A stretch of DNA of 64,000 bases from Daejeonella sp. (GTDB lineage Bacteria; Bacteroidota; Bacteroidia; Sphingobacteriales; Sphingobacteriaceae), in the NCBI RefSeq assembly GCF_030695525.1, contig NZ_JAUYSS010000049.1, positions 1 through 64,000 of the forward strand, given 5' to 3'. A program made the translations under genes and the position numbers. This document shows, one piece after another, positions 37,032-45,573 of this stretch. Every line of letters starts with the position of its first letter. Within the stretch, counting starts at the first letter, position 1. The notes beneath the pieces were generated by a model that was not told the DNA's origin, did not search any database, and saw nothing but the letters and a program-made list of their open reading frames with translations.

Positions 37032-37778
37032 TTAATAAGTCGCCCGGCCTCCTGAAAGATCAAACGTGAATGCAGTAGAAAAACTTGCTTCAGGTGATAC
37101 GATGAAGGCAGCGGTTGACGCAGCTTCTTCCAGAGTACCACAACGCTTCATTGGAATTTTATCAGTCATATATTTCACCTGCTCATCGGGAAGGGCCTCA
37201 ACCATAGCGGTACGAATAACAGCAGGTGCCAGTGCATTGACAGTAACACCTGTTTCAGCATATTCCTTACCCTGAACTTTTGTCATCCCGATAACAGCGG
37301 CCTTGGAGGTAGAATAGGCGAGCATACCTGCATTTCCTTCCTTACCAGAGATGGATGCAATATGAAGCACCCTTCCGTATTTATTTTTTAGCATTACAGG
37401 TATGGCGTATTTGGAAGTATAAAATGAACCCATCAGATTTACATTGAGAACCAACTGCATATTTTCAGCCTCTACTTCATGACTAAGGATATTGGTTTTT
37501 CCTACAATACCGGCGCAGTTGACCAGAATATCAATGCGGCCAAAACGATCATTGACCTTTTTGATTGATTCTGCAACTTCTGCTTCATTCGTAATATCCA
37601 AAACATAAATTTCAGACTCCCCTGCTAAAAGGTTTCTTGTCTTTTGTAAGCCATTGGTATCCCTGTCGAATAATGCAAGTTTCACTCCTTTTTCGGATAA
37701 TTTCAAGGCAATTGCCTGACCTAAACCAGAGGCTGCTCCGGTAATAATTCCCACCTGATCTTTGAATTCAATTTTCAT
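37032..37778 (-). CDS. SDR-family NAD(P)-dependent oxidoreductase
   Basis: The 248-residue classical short-chain dehydrogenase has the cofactor motif TGAASGLG (about 13-20), an acidic residue at the end of strand 2 (LFDRD, Asp38) that favours NAD(H), NCAG at 87-90, and the catalytic Ser142-Tyr155-Lys159 set (ASISG, YSTSK). FabG-like and sugar dehydrogenases share this architecture, and the neighbouring MFS sugar-acid-type transporter and PUL make a sugar or sugar-acid substrate likely. It is 31 bp from the creatininase gene and 104 bp from the MFS gene. Confidence 0.88.
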   Translation of the reverse strand: MKIEFKDQVGIITGAASGLGQAIALKLSEKGVKLALFDRDTNGLQKTRNLLAGESEIYVLDITNEAEVAESIKKVNDRFGRIDILVNCAGIVGKTNILSHEVEAENMQLVLNVNLMGSFYTSKYAIPVMLKNKYGRVLHIASISGKEGNAGMLAYSTSKAAVIGMTKVQGKEYAETGVTVNALAPAVIRTAMVEALPDEQVKYMTDKIPMKRCGTLEEAASTAAFIVSPEASFSTAFTFDLSGGRATY

Positions 37779-37803
37779 TAGTATTTAGTTTATTTTTTAA
37801 TGT

Positions 37804-37818
37804 CCCCGCACCTGCGGG
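37804..37818. other. Short hairpin between MFS and SDR genes
   Basis: CCCGCA and TGCGGG form a 6-bp stem with a 2-base loop, extended by one C. It may be an RNA-processing point; no T-run follows on the minus strand. Confidence 0.35.
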
Positions 37819-37882
37819 ATTGTATTTTATTCTTTTGTCTTATTACCTGCCGCTGCAAACAGATTATACAGGTCTTATATAA

Positions 37883-39208
37883 TTAATTTTTACTAAAATC
37901 ATGTTCAACCAATTCATGTAAACTTACAACATCCGATTTCCGGGTCAATAAATGAATGATTGTCCAGGCAAACAGATAGGTCAATCCGCAAATAATGAAT
38001 AACAGATTGTAGCCGCCGATTAAATTTCCGGCAGATTTATAACTATCCAGAATATAACCAACAAATAATGGGAACAACATCCCTCCTACTGCTCCTGACA
38101 TTGCTCCTATACCTGTTACTGAGCTAACTGCCTGTTTAGGAAAAAGATCAACAACCAAAGTGAATATATTTGTACTCCAGGCCTGATGTATTGCCAGGGT
38201 AAAACTGAGGATTCCAACCACCATCCATGCATTGGTTGCATACTGAGCTGAAAGTACGGTTAATTCCATAATTGCAAAAATTAAAAGCGCAGTTTTTCTA
38301 GCTTTTAAAGTTGGCCAGCCTCTTTTGATAAGCCAGGATGAAAAATACCCCCCTCCAACACTTCCCAAAACAGTCATCGTATAAATAATCATCAATTCAG
38401 GACTCAAATTCGCCATATTCAGCTTAAAGGTTGAAGCAAAATAAGAAGGCAGCCAGAACATAAAAAACCAATAAATCGGGTCTAGCAAGATCTTTCCGGT
38501 GATAAAGGCCCAGGTTTGGCGATAAGTAAAAAGTTTGAACCATTTTATCTTTACAACTTCTTCCTCAGCAGCAGCATCCAGCTTCTGCCCATCATGAATA
38601 TAATTATACTCTTCTTCTGTTAAGCGCTTATGTTTAGAAGGAACATTATACACCCATATCCAGACTATCAGCCACAGGAAACCAATGGAGCCTGTTATGA
38701 GAAACACTTCATGCCAGCCAAAATTGCTCAAAATCAAGGGAACAATAATCAAGGCGATGATAATACCAAAACTGGTACCCGCATTAAATAAACCAGTAGC
38801 TAAGGCTCGCTCCTTGCGTGGAAACCATTCGGCAATCGTTTTCATTCCCGCAGGTACATTCCCCGCTTCTGTTAAGCCTAAACCAATCCTTGCCAGACCA
38901 AAGCCTGTCACACTCCGGGCAGCCGCATGCAGCATGCCCATAATACTCCAGGCTGCTACAGAAATGATGTATCCCGGTTTGGTACCAATCCTATCAATAA
39001 ACCAACCCCAGGAAATCAAACCTACAGCATAAGCACCTGTAAATGCCATCACCAAAAAGGCGAAATCTGTTTCAGTCCATGTGAATTCTATTTCAAGGGT
39101 TGGTTTTAATAAACCGAGTATTTGCCGGTCAAGGTAATTGATAGTAGTGGCAGAAACCAATAAGGTTAATATGAGCCAGCGGTAATTTTTTATTTTTCGG
39201 CCAGACAT
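37883..39208 (-). CDS. MFS transporter of the anion:cation symporter (ExuT-like) group
   Basis: The 441-residue protein has 12 predicted membrane helices. The first helix ends in ATTINYLDRQILGLLKP, the pattern of hexuronate, glucarate and galactonate symporters, and GLARIGLGLTEAGNVPAGMKTIAEWFPRKERALATG is the matching helix-4/5 loop. It likely takes a hexuronate or aldonate-type acid into the cytoplasm with protons, ahead of the SDR and creatininase-like enzymes. It lies 106 bp downstream of the first DUF59-fusion gene; a stem-loop is present in that spacer. Confidence 0.88.
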   Translation of the reverse strand: MSGRKIKNYRWLILTLLVSATTINYLDRQILGLLKPTLEIEFTWTETDFAFLVMAFTGAYAVGLISWGWFIDRIGTKPGYIISVAAWSIMGMLHAAARSVTGFGLARIGLGLTEAGNVPAGMKTIAEWFPRKERALATGLFNAGTSFGIIIALIIVPLILSNFGWHEVFLITGSIGFLWLIVWIWVYNVPSKHKRLTEEEYNYIHDGQKLDAAAEEEVVKIKWFKLFTYRQTWAFITGKILLDPIYWFFMFWLPSYFASTFKLNMANLSPELMIIYTMTVLGSVGGGYFSSWLIKRGWPTLKARKTALLIFAIMELTVLSAQYATNAWMVVGILSFTLAIHQAWSTNIFTLVVDLFPKQAVSSVTGIGAMSGAVGGMLFPLFVGYILDSYKSAGNLIGGYNLLFIICGLTYLFAWTIIHLLTRKSDVVSLHELVEHDFSKN

Positions 39209-39262
39209 GGAACAGGGATTTTAATTGTTGTGAAACTAAATGGACAGGATCATTTTTTAGGA

Positions 39263-39288
39263 TAGCCAGCTCAATGATGAGCCGGCTA
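39263..39288. other. Stem-loop between DUF59-fusion array and MFS gene
   Basis: TAGCCAGCTC pairs with GAGCCGGCTA (10 bp, one mismatch) around AATGAT. It is a possible attenuator or processing site separating the exported enzymes from the cytoplasmic uptake genes. Confidence 0.4.
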
Positions 39289-39314
39289 AACATAAAGGTA
39301 TTTTTATAAAAAGC

Positions 39315-41348
39315 TTAAAGATTCAGTTTCTTTCTTCCTGCATCTGTAAGCAGGTTAACACTCCATAAAGGATACCATGTTTGCTCCATAATTACTTTTT
39401 TGACACCCGGCACCGCATACAGTGCTTCCATCATTGTTTTTGATACAGAAGAATGAACCACATTGGAACTGTGTGTAAAATAGGCTCCGAGTGGGCGCCC
39501 CCTGTGTGGCATGGCCATGGTAACTTTTACTACACTACCCCGTACTGCTATATCATAAACCAATCCCAAATCAACAATACTAATATCTGATTTATACAAT
39601 TGTGGATCTTTTACCAATAATAAAGCTTCCCATAGTAATGCTTTATTAATCGGACTGTCCTGAGCTTCTGAAGCCCGGGCAAGACGACGCGGACTTTCTT
39701 TTGCAACTATTCCCTTTGGTAGTTCAGCACCTGATCTGCTTAATGGATTCAATAGTTCCTGTCTTAGATTTTCAATCTTAGCAGTATCATCCTTCAGGGT
39801 AAATGGTATGGTTACATAGGCATTCTTTTGATGTAAAACAGCTCCTTTTGGGATAGTCTTAATAGTTTTTGGAACCGGATACCGGCTCCAGATCTGTCCA
39901 TGCCATTGATAATGTAAATTAGGTGAACCGTTATGGGCTAATTCGGCCCCTAAACCTTCAGCATGGTGCTCAAGGAAAAATCCGAAAAAGGAGTCTTTGG
40001 TATCTTTATTGAAAAAACCGATTCCCCATAATTGATCACTTAACTCTGCAGGAACATTACCTGTTTTTAATTTTTCATCCGGGCCCATCCATAACATGTC
40101 AGTAAATGATTGACCAGTTATTACCCATTCATCATCCCTTAAAGCTGCAGGAGAGAATTGCTTGACAGCAGTCATATGACCAAACTTATGAAAATAAGGC
40201 AAGCCGGCATAAAAACGATACTCTATATCCATGATCATACGGGCCGGTGAGAATAATGGATGCACAGGTGAATAAGGGAATCCCCAGCGGCGGATAATCG
40301 TACAGATTGGCCCTTTAACTACTTCAAAATCGGGGCACTCATCCCATAAAGAAATACGCATTTTTTGAAATCCCTCATCAGATACATAATCATGAGCCCA
40401 ATCTATTCCGGCTGGTTCGCCATGACCCTGACCTCCAGAATAGATCTCCAGGCCATGCTCACGTTTTAAGATCATGCGCGCAAGTTGTCCGGTTTGTTTG
40501 GATAGAATTGCTGTAAAGAATTCATTTTCTATATCTAAACCGTAGCCTTCTCCGGTCACTTTTAAATCAGACTGATAATCAGGCAATTCAGCATCCGGAT
40601 TACCGTAAAAAACGACATAATGTCTCTTCTCTTTTCCCTGATTATCGGCAAGGAATAACAATTTACATATCTTTTCAGAACCTCTGCGTACCTCAGAGAA
40701 AACCTGAGAAATCACTTCAGTTAATACACCATCCCTAATCTCGGCTACCCGTATTTCGCGTGTAAGGGAAGCTGTCTGAGAAGCCTGGAAACTCAACAAA
40801 ACTTCTACAGGTTCAGCTTTACGAGGAGTTCCTATTTTTTCTTCCAGACTGACCACCTTGTAGTAATTCCATCCTTTTGCCCAGTTTTTCCAGGCTGTGG
40901 GAAGTGAAGCCACTGTTCCAAACTGGCTTGCAGCTACATGGGGTGTTCCAAAGTTCTCTTCTTCCGCCTGCAACTGGATCTCCGATATTCTGATTGAATT
41001 GGTCAGGGATCTGGCTGTTCTGTAATCCTTCTTTGCCAATGCCTCCTGAAGTAATTGAATTTTTTCCTGTATACTATCTGTCTGGCTGGTTGTTTGATCT
41101 GCATAAGGTGCAATAGCTTCCTTTATAAAACTCTCAACGGAATTCTGATTTTCTGCTTTGGAACTTAGGGGCAGAGTCAAACCTGCAAAACCTAAAAGGC
41201 CCATACCCAGAAATTTACGACGCTTCATCGAATCTGAAAATTGAGGTTCTAAACCTGCATTCATTACCTCAGCTTCATCTCCTGTTCTTAATCTGGAGGT
41301 ATCATCATGCATTTTTAATGCCGATTTTGATGGATTAAATTTCTTCAT
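39315..41348 (-). CDS. Tat-exported beta-domain protein with C-terminal DUF59/MIP18-like domain, paralogue 1
   Basis: The start at 41348 (MKKFNPSKSALKMHDD) was chosen over 41375 to match the MKK starts of the sister genes. About 40 hydrophilic residues precede a twin-arginine signal (MKRRKFLGMGLLGFAGL). After an alpha-helical stretch come two beta-rich parts: one with PVEVLLSFQASQTASLTREIRVAE, and one resembling the supersandwich of mutarotase-like or lyase enzymes (GYGLDIENEFFTAILSKQTGQLARM, MDIEYRFYAGLPYFHKFGH). The last 110 residues match DUF59 (SIVDLGLVYDIAVRG). The usual Cys-Pro of DUF59 is Arg-Pro (PHRGRPLG). This copy differs from 2 and 3 mainly in the linker and ends GRKKLNL. Function unknown; carbohydrate processing is inferred from context. 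Confidence 0.75.
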   Translation of the reverse strand: MKKFNPSKSALKMHDDTSRLRTGDEAEVMNAGLEPQFSDSMKRRKFLGMGLLGFAGLTLPLSSKAENQNSVESFIKEAIAPYADQTTSQTDSIQEKIQLLQEALAKKDYRTARSLTNSIRISEIQLQAEEENFGTPHVAASQFGTVASLPTAWKNWAKGWNYYKVVSLEEKIGTPRKAEPVEVLLSFQASQTASLTREIRVAEIRDGVLTEVISQVFSEVRRGSEKICKLLFLADNQGKEKRHYVVFYGNPDAELPDYQSDLKVTGEGYGLDIENEFFTAILSKQTGQLARMILKREHGLEIYSGGQGHGEPAGIDWAHDYVSDEGFQKMRISLWDECPDFEVVKGPICTIIRRWGFPYSPVHPLFSPARMIMDIEYRFYAGLPYFHKFGHMTAVKQFSPAALRDDEWVITGQSFTDMLWMGPDEKLKTGNVPAELSDQLWGIGFFNKDTKDSFFGFFLEHHAEGLGAELAHNGSPNLHYQWHGQIWSRYPVPKTIKTIPKGAVLHQKNAYVTIPFTLKDDTAKIENLRQELLNPLSRSGAELPKGIVAKESPRRLARASEAQDSPINKALLWEALLLVKDPQLYKSDISIVDLGLVYDIAVRGSVVKVTMAMPHRGRPLGAYFTHSSNVVHSSVSKTMMEALYAVPGVKKVIMEQTWYPLWSVNLLTDAGRKKLNL

Positions 41349-41422
41349 ATTCATTCTGTTTTTGTCAATAATCATCAGGAAAACGCGTCTCCATTAGATA
41401 AATTAATTATTCAATTTTAATT

Positions 41423-43423
41423 CTAAATACCCAATTTTTTTCTACCCTCATCCGTAAGCATATTAGAACTCCAACCCGGATACCAGGTCTGTTCCATAAT
41501 CACTTTCTTAACCCCCGGAACCTCATAAACCGCCGTCAGAATATTTTTGGAAGTGGTGGGATGCACGACATTGGATCCGTAAGCAAAATAGGTCCCCAGG
41601 GGCCGGCCCCGATGAGGCATCGCTATTAATACTATTACGACACTACCTTTTACAGTAACATCATATACTAAACCAAGATCCACAATACTGATATCAGACT
41701 TATAGAACTGAGGATCCTTAACATCTCTTAATGCCTTCCATATCAATTCTTTAGGTATCGGGCTATCCTGAGCCTCTCCCATACGTTCTAAACGCCTTGG
41801 ACTCTCAATCGCCTGAACAGTATTATTCAGTACAGATGAAGAGCTTGTTAAAGGATTCATTAGCTCTTTTCTAAGCGATTCAATCTTCGCCTGACCATGT
41901 TCTTTGGTAAATGGGATAGTGACATAGGCATTTTTTTGGTGCAGGATTGTTCCTTCCTTAACGATCTTATCTCGTTCTAGTGGATACCGGGACCAGGTCG
42001 TTCCGTGCCATTGATAATACATATTCGGTCCGCCATCATGAATCAGTTCCGTTTCTCTCCCATCTGCACGATGATCGAGAAACAAGCCCATAAATGAATC
42101 TTTGGTATCCTTATTAAAAAAACCAATACCCCAAAGATTCTTGGCTGATTCGGTTGGAACAGCTCCAAAGTGCAACTTGCCATCAGCACTCATCCACATC
42201 TGATCAGTAAATGATTGCCCGGTAATTACCCATTCATCATCCCGTAGTGCCGCTGATACGAAATCTTTAACAGTGGTCATGTGACCGAATTTAAAAAAAT
42301 ACGGCAGACCTGCATAAAAACGATATTCAATATCCATGTTCATTCTGGCCGGCGCAAACACCGGATGTATTGCTGAATAAGGGAAACCCCAGCGACGAAT
42401 GATCGTACAGATTGGCCCCCTGACGACTTCAAAATCTGGACATTCATCCCATAAGGATATTCTAAGTTTTGAAAAGAAACCCTCTGTTATATAATCATGT
42501 GCCCAATCGATACCAGCCGGCTCACCATGCCCCTGTCCACCTGAATAGATCTCCAACCCATGTTCACGTTTTAGCACCATTCTGGCCAGCTGACCGGTTT
42601 GTTTTGAAAGATAGGCGGTAAAATACTCGTTCTCTATATCTAGTCCGTAACCTTCACCAGTAACCTTCAGATCAGACTGATAATTAGGAAGTTCTGCATC
42701 CGGATTACCATAAAATATGAGGTAAGTCCGCTTTTCTTTACCCTGATTATCTGCAAGAAACAGGAGTTTACAGATCTTTTCAGCTCCTCGTCTAATTTCT
42801 GAAAAGACCTGTGATATTACCTCTGTCAACACACCATCCTTTATTTCTGCAACCCGGATCTCACGTGCAAGTGAAGCAATTTGTGTCGTCTGGAAGCTCA
42901 ACAAAACTTCTACAGGTTCTGCTTTACGCTGAATACCCACTTTCTCTTCCAGGTTCACTACTTTATAATACTTCCAGCCCTTCGCCCAGTTCTTCCAGGC
43001 AGCAGGAAGTGAAGAGACAGCCCCAAATTGATTTGCTCCAATCAATGGGGTCCCCAAATCTTCATGATCAGCCTGAGCCTGAAGTTCTGATATACGAAGA
43101 GAGTTGGTTAATGCCCGCGCCAGACGATAATCTTTTTTATCCCAGGCTTTCTGAAGCATTTTCATCTTATCCTCGAAACTATCTGATTGACTGGATACAG
43201 ACTCTGCAATTGAAACAGATTCATTTACAAAATTCTCTAGGGAAGTCTTTCCTTCAGCTTTAGTGCCAAGAGGTAAACTAAGTCCCGCAACACCGATTAA
43301 GCCCAATCCGAGGAATTTACGGCGTTTTATTGTTTCAGACATTGCAGATTCCAAATGTTCAATTTTACTATTGTCTATCGGATTAAGCTGCGCATCGGAA
43401 GTGTCTCTATTTAATTTTTTCAT
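41423..43423 (-). CDS. Tat-exported beta-domain protein with C-terminal DUF59/MIP18-like domain, paralogue 2
   Basis: This 666-residue member starts MKKLNRDTSDAQ, with KRRKFLGLGLIGVAGLSLPLG as Tat signal about 33 residues in. A helical region (ESVSSQSDSFEDKMKMLQKAWDKKDYRLARAL) is nearly identical to paralogue 3. The DUF59-like region occupies about 557-666 and carries Arg607-Pro608 where the Fe-S assembly relatives have Cys-Pro. Conserved surface-type motifs across the array are GGQGHGEPAGIDWAHDY, WDECPDFEV and RGPICTIIRRWG; the His, Asp, Glu and Cys in these could form an active site. It is separated from paralogue 1 by 74 bp and from paralogue 3 by 52 bp, suggesting one transcript. Confidence 0.75.
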   Translation of the reverse strand: MKKLNRDTSDAQLNPIDNSKIEHLESAMSETIKRRKFLGLGLIGVAGLSLPLGTKAEGKTSLENFVNESVSIAESVSSQSDSFEDKMKMLQKAWDKKDYRLARALTNSLRISELQAQADHEDLGTPLIGANQFGAVSSLPAAWKNWAKGWKYYKVVNLEEKVGIQRKAEPVEVLLSFQTTQIASLAREIRVAEIKDGVLTEVISQVFSEIRRGAEKICKLLFLADNQGKEKRTYLIFYGNPDAELPNYQSDLKVTGEGYGLDIENEYFTAYLSKQTGQLARMVLKREHGLEIYSGGQGHGEPAGIDWAHDYITEGFFSKLRISLWDECPDFEVVRGPICTIIRRWGFPYSAIHPVFAPARMNMDIEYRFYAGLPYFFKFGHMTTVKDFVSAALRDDEWVITGQSFTDQMWMSADGKLHFGAVPTESAKNLWGIGFFNKDTKDSFMGLFLDHRADGRETELIHDGGPNMYYQWHGTTWSRYPLERDKIVKEGTILHQKNAYVTIPFTKEHGQAKIESLRKELMNPLTSSSSVLNNTVQAIESPRRLERMGEAQDSPIPKELIWKALRDVKDPQFYKSDISIVDLGLVYDVTVKGSVVIVLIAMPHRGRPLGTYFAYGSNVVHPTTSKNILTAVYEVPGVKKVIMEQTWYPGWSSNMLTDEGRKKLGI

Positions 43424-43475
43424 TTTAATTAAAACAATTAAATATTAAATCATGCTTTATTTTATTATTCAATAA

Positions 43476-45512
43476 TTAAATACCAAGTTTCTTTCTTCCA
43501 TCATCTGTCAGCATATTAGAACTCCAGCCTGGATACCAGGTTTGTTCCATAATAACTTTTTTAACTCCCGGAATTTCATAAACAGCTGTCAGAATATTTT
43601 TAGAAGTGGTTGGGTGCACGACATTCGATCCGTATGCAAAATAGGATCCAAGAGGTCGGCCTCTGTGAGGCATAGCTATTAATACTTTTACTACACTTCC
43701 CCTTACTGTCACATCATAGACTAAACCAAGATCAACTATGCTGATATCTGATTTATAGAATTGGGGATCTTTCACGTCACGGAGTGCCTTCCATATCAGA
43801 TCTTTGGGTATTGGGCTGTCCTGCGCCTCGGCCAGTCTGGCCAGTCGCCTAGGGCTATCTCTGGAGAGTATATTTTGCTGAATTGAACTGGCTGAAACCG
43901 CCATTGGATTCATCAGCTCCTTTCTCAAACGTTCGATTTTTCCAGATCCATCCTTTGTATCAAAAGGGAGCGTGACATAGGCATTTTTTTGATGGAAAAC
44001 AGCCCCTTCCGGAATAGTTTTTACCCCTTGTGGAACCGGCCAGCGTTGCCAAAACTGACCATGCCATTTGTAATAGAAACTAGGCGAACCGTTATGACGT
44101 AATTCCTGAAATCCATCCGCATGATGTTCGAGAAAGAGCCCGATAAAGGAGTCTTTGGTGTCTTTGTTAAAAAAGCCTACCCCCCATAGATTATCAGCTG
44201 ATGCTTCAGGCACCTCCCCAATCTGAACCTTACCTTCAGCATTTACCCACACAATATCTGTAAATGACTGACCGGTAATGACCCATTCATCATCGCGTAC
44301 ATAGACCATATCAAATGTCTTAAGTGCCGACATATGGCCAAACTTGTGGAAATAAGGTAAGCCGGCATAAAAACGATACTCAATATCCATGTTCAATCTT
44401 GCAGGAGAGAAAACCGGATGTACCGGAGAATATGGCAAGCCCCAGCGACGAATGATAGTACAGATTGGGCCTCTGACAACTTCAAAATCCGGGCATTCAT
44501 CCCATAGGGAGATCCGCACTTTTTGAAAATTATCCTCAGTCACATAATCATGTGCCCAATCTATACCGGCAGGTTCTCCGTGCCCCTGCCCACCGGAATA
44601 GATTTCCAGGCCATGTTCCCTTTTCAGGATCAGCCTTGCCAACTGGCCGGTTTGTTTTGAAAGATAAGCGGTAAAATACTCGTTTTCAATATCAAGCCCG
44701 TATCCTTCGCCCGTCACTTTAAGATCAGATTGATAATTAGGTAGTTCTGCATCCGGATTACCATAAAATATCAGATAATCCCGCTTCTCCTTACCTTCAT
44801 TATCTGCAAGAAACAGAAGTTTACAGATCTTTTCAGCTCCTCGTCTAACTTCTGAAAAGACCTGTGATATCACTTCTGTCAAAACACCGGATTTTATTTC
44901 TGCCACCCGGATTTCACGTGCAAGGGAAGCAGTTTGTGAAGCCTGAAAGCTGAGTAAAACCTCAACAGGTTCCGCCTTACGTTGTATTCCTGCCTTCTCT
45001 TCTAAACTCACAACTTTATAATACATCCAGCCTTTTGCCCAGTTCTTCCAGGCAGTTGGTAGTGAAGAAACAGTACCAAATTGATTGGCAGCAATCAATG
45101 GGGTTCCAAAATCTTCATGATCAGCCTGAGCCTGAATTTCCGAAATACGAAGGGAATTAGTTAATGCCCGCGCCAGACGATAATCTTTTTTATCCCAGGC
45201 TTTTTGAAGCATATCCATCTTATCCTCAAAACTATCCGACTGACTCGAAACTGATTCTGCGACCGAAACTGATTCCTTTACAAAATTCTCAATAGCGGTC
45301 TTTTTTTCAGCTTTAGTACTTAGCGGCAAACCAAGTCCGGCAACACCCAATAAGCCCATACCTAAAAACTTACGACGCTTCATTCCGTCACAATTCGGGG
45401 TTTCGGACTCTTTTACCGGAACTTCTTCCGCGAATAATCTTTCTGAAGCCGGAATTCCTGAGTCTGCTTCCCGAAATTCTGAATCTGGTTTAGATGAAAA
45501 TTTTTTATTCAC
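43476..45512 (-). CDS. Tat-exported beta-domain protein with C-terminal DUF59/MIP18-like domain, paralogue 3
   Basis: This 678-residue member is the closest sister of paralogue 2; the two share long identical runs in the helical region and the DUF59-like tail, which points to a recent duplication. The N-terminal extension (MNKKFSSKPDSEFREADSGIP) is unrelated in sequence to that of its sisters although its length is similar. Tat motif: MKRRKFLGMGLLGVAGLGLPLS. It replaces the VSAALRDDEWV found in sister 2 with DMVYVRDDEWV in the region after the FGHM motif, so substrate-side differences are possible. Gap to paralogue 4 is 61 bp. Confidence 0.75.
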   Translation of the reverse strand: MNKKFSSKPDSEFREADSGIPASERLFAEEVPVKESETPNCDGMKRRKFLGMGLLGVAGLGLPLSTKAEKKTAIENFVKESVSVAESVSSQSDSFEDKMDMLQKAWDKKDYRLARALTNSLRISEIQAQADHEDFGTPLIAANQFGTVSSLPTAWKNWAKGWMYYKVVSLEEKAGIQRKAEPVEVLLSFQASQTASLAREIRVAEIKSGVLTEVISQVFSEVRRGAEKICKLLFLADNEGKEKRDYLIFYGNPDAELPNYQSDLKVTGEGYGLDIENEYFTAYLSKQTGQLARLILKREHGLEIYSGGQGHGEPAGIDWAHDYVTEDNFQKVRISLWDECPDFEVVRGPICTIIRRWGLPYSPVHPVFSPARLNMDIEYRFYAGLPYFHKFGHMSALKTFDMVYVRDDEWVITGQSFTDIVWVNAEGKVQIGEVPEASADNLWGVGFFNKDTKDSFIGLFLEHHADGFQELRHNGSPSFYYKWHGQFWQRWPVPQGVKTIPEGAVFHQKNAYVTLPFDTKDGSGKIERLRKELMNPMAVSASSIQQNILSRDSPRRLARLAEAQDSPIPKDLIWKALRDVKDPQFYKSDISIVDLGLVYDVTVRGSVVKVLIAMPHRGRPLGSYFAYGSNVVHPTTSKNILTAVYEIPGVKKVIMEQTWYPGWSSNMLTDDGRKKLGI

Positions 45513-45573
45513 AGCAAAATTTTAAAAGGTGTTTTATTGTTAAGCCGAAAGCCGGCTTGTTAATTTTTTCAAT

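Noticed and set aside
42811-43263. Plus-strand 150-residue frame opposite array paralogue 2
   Set aside because: Low-complexity Ser/Pro/Gln-rich translation complementary to the conserved helical region; no start signal or family match.
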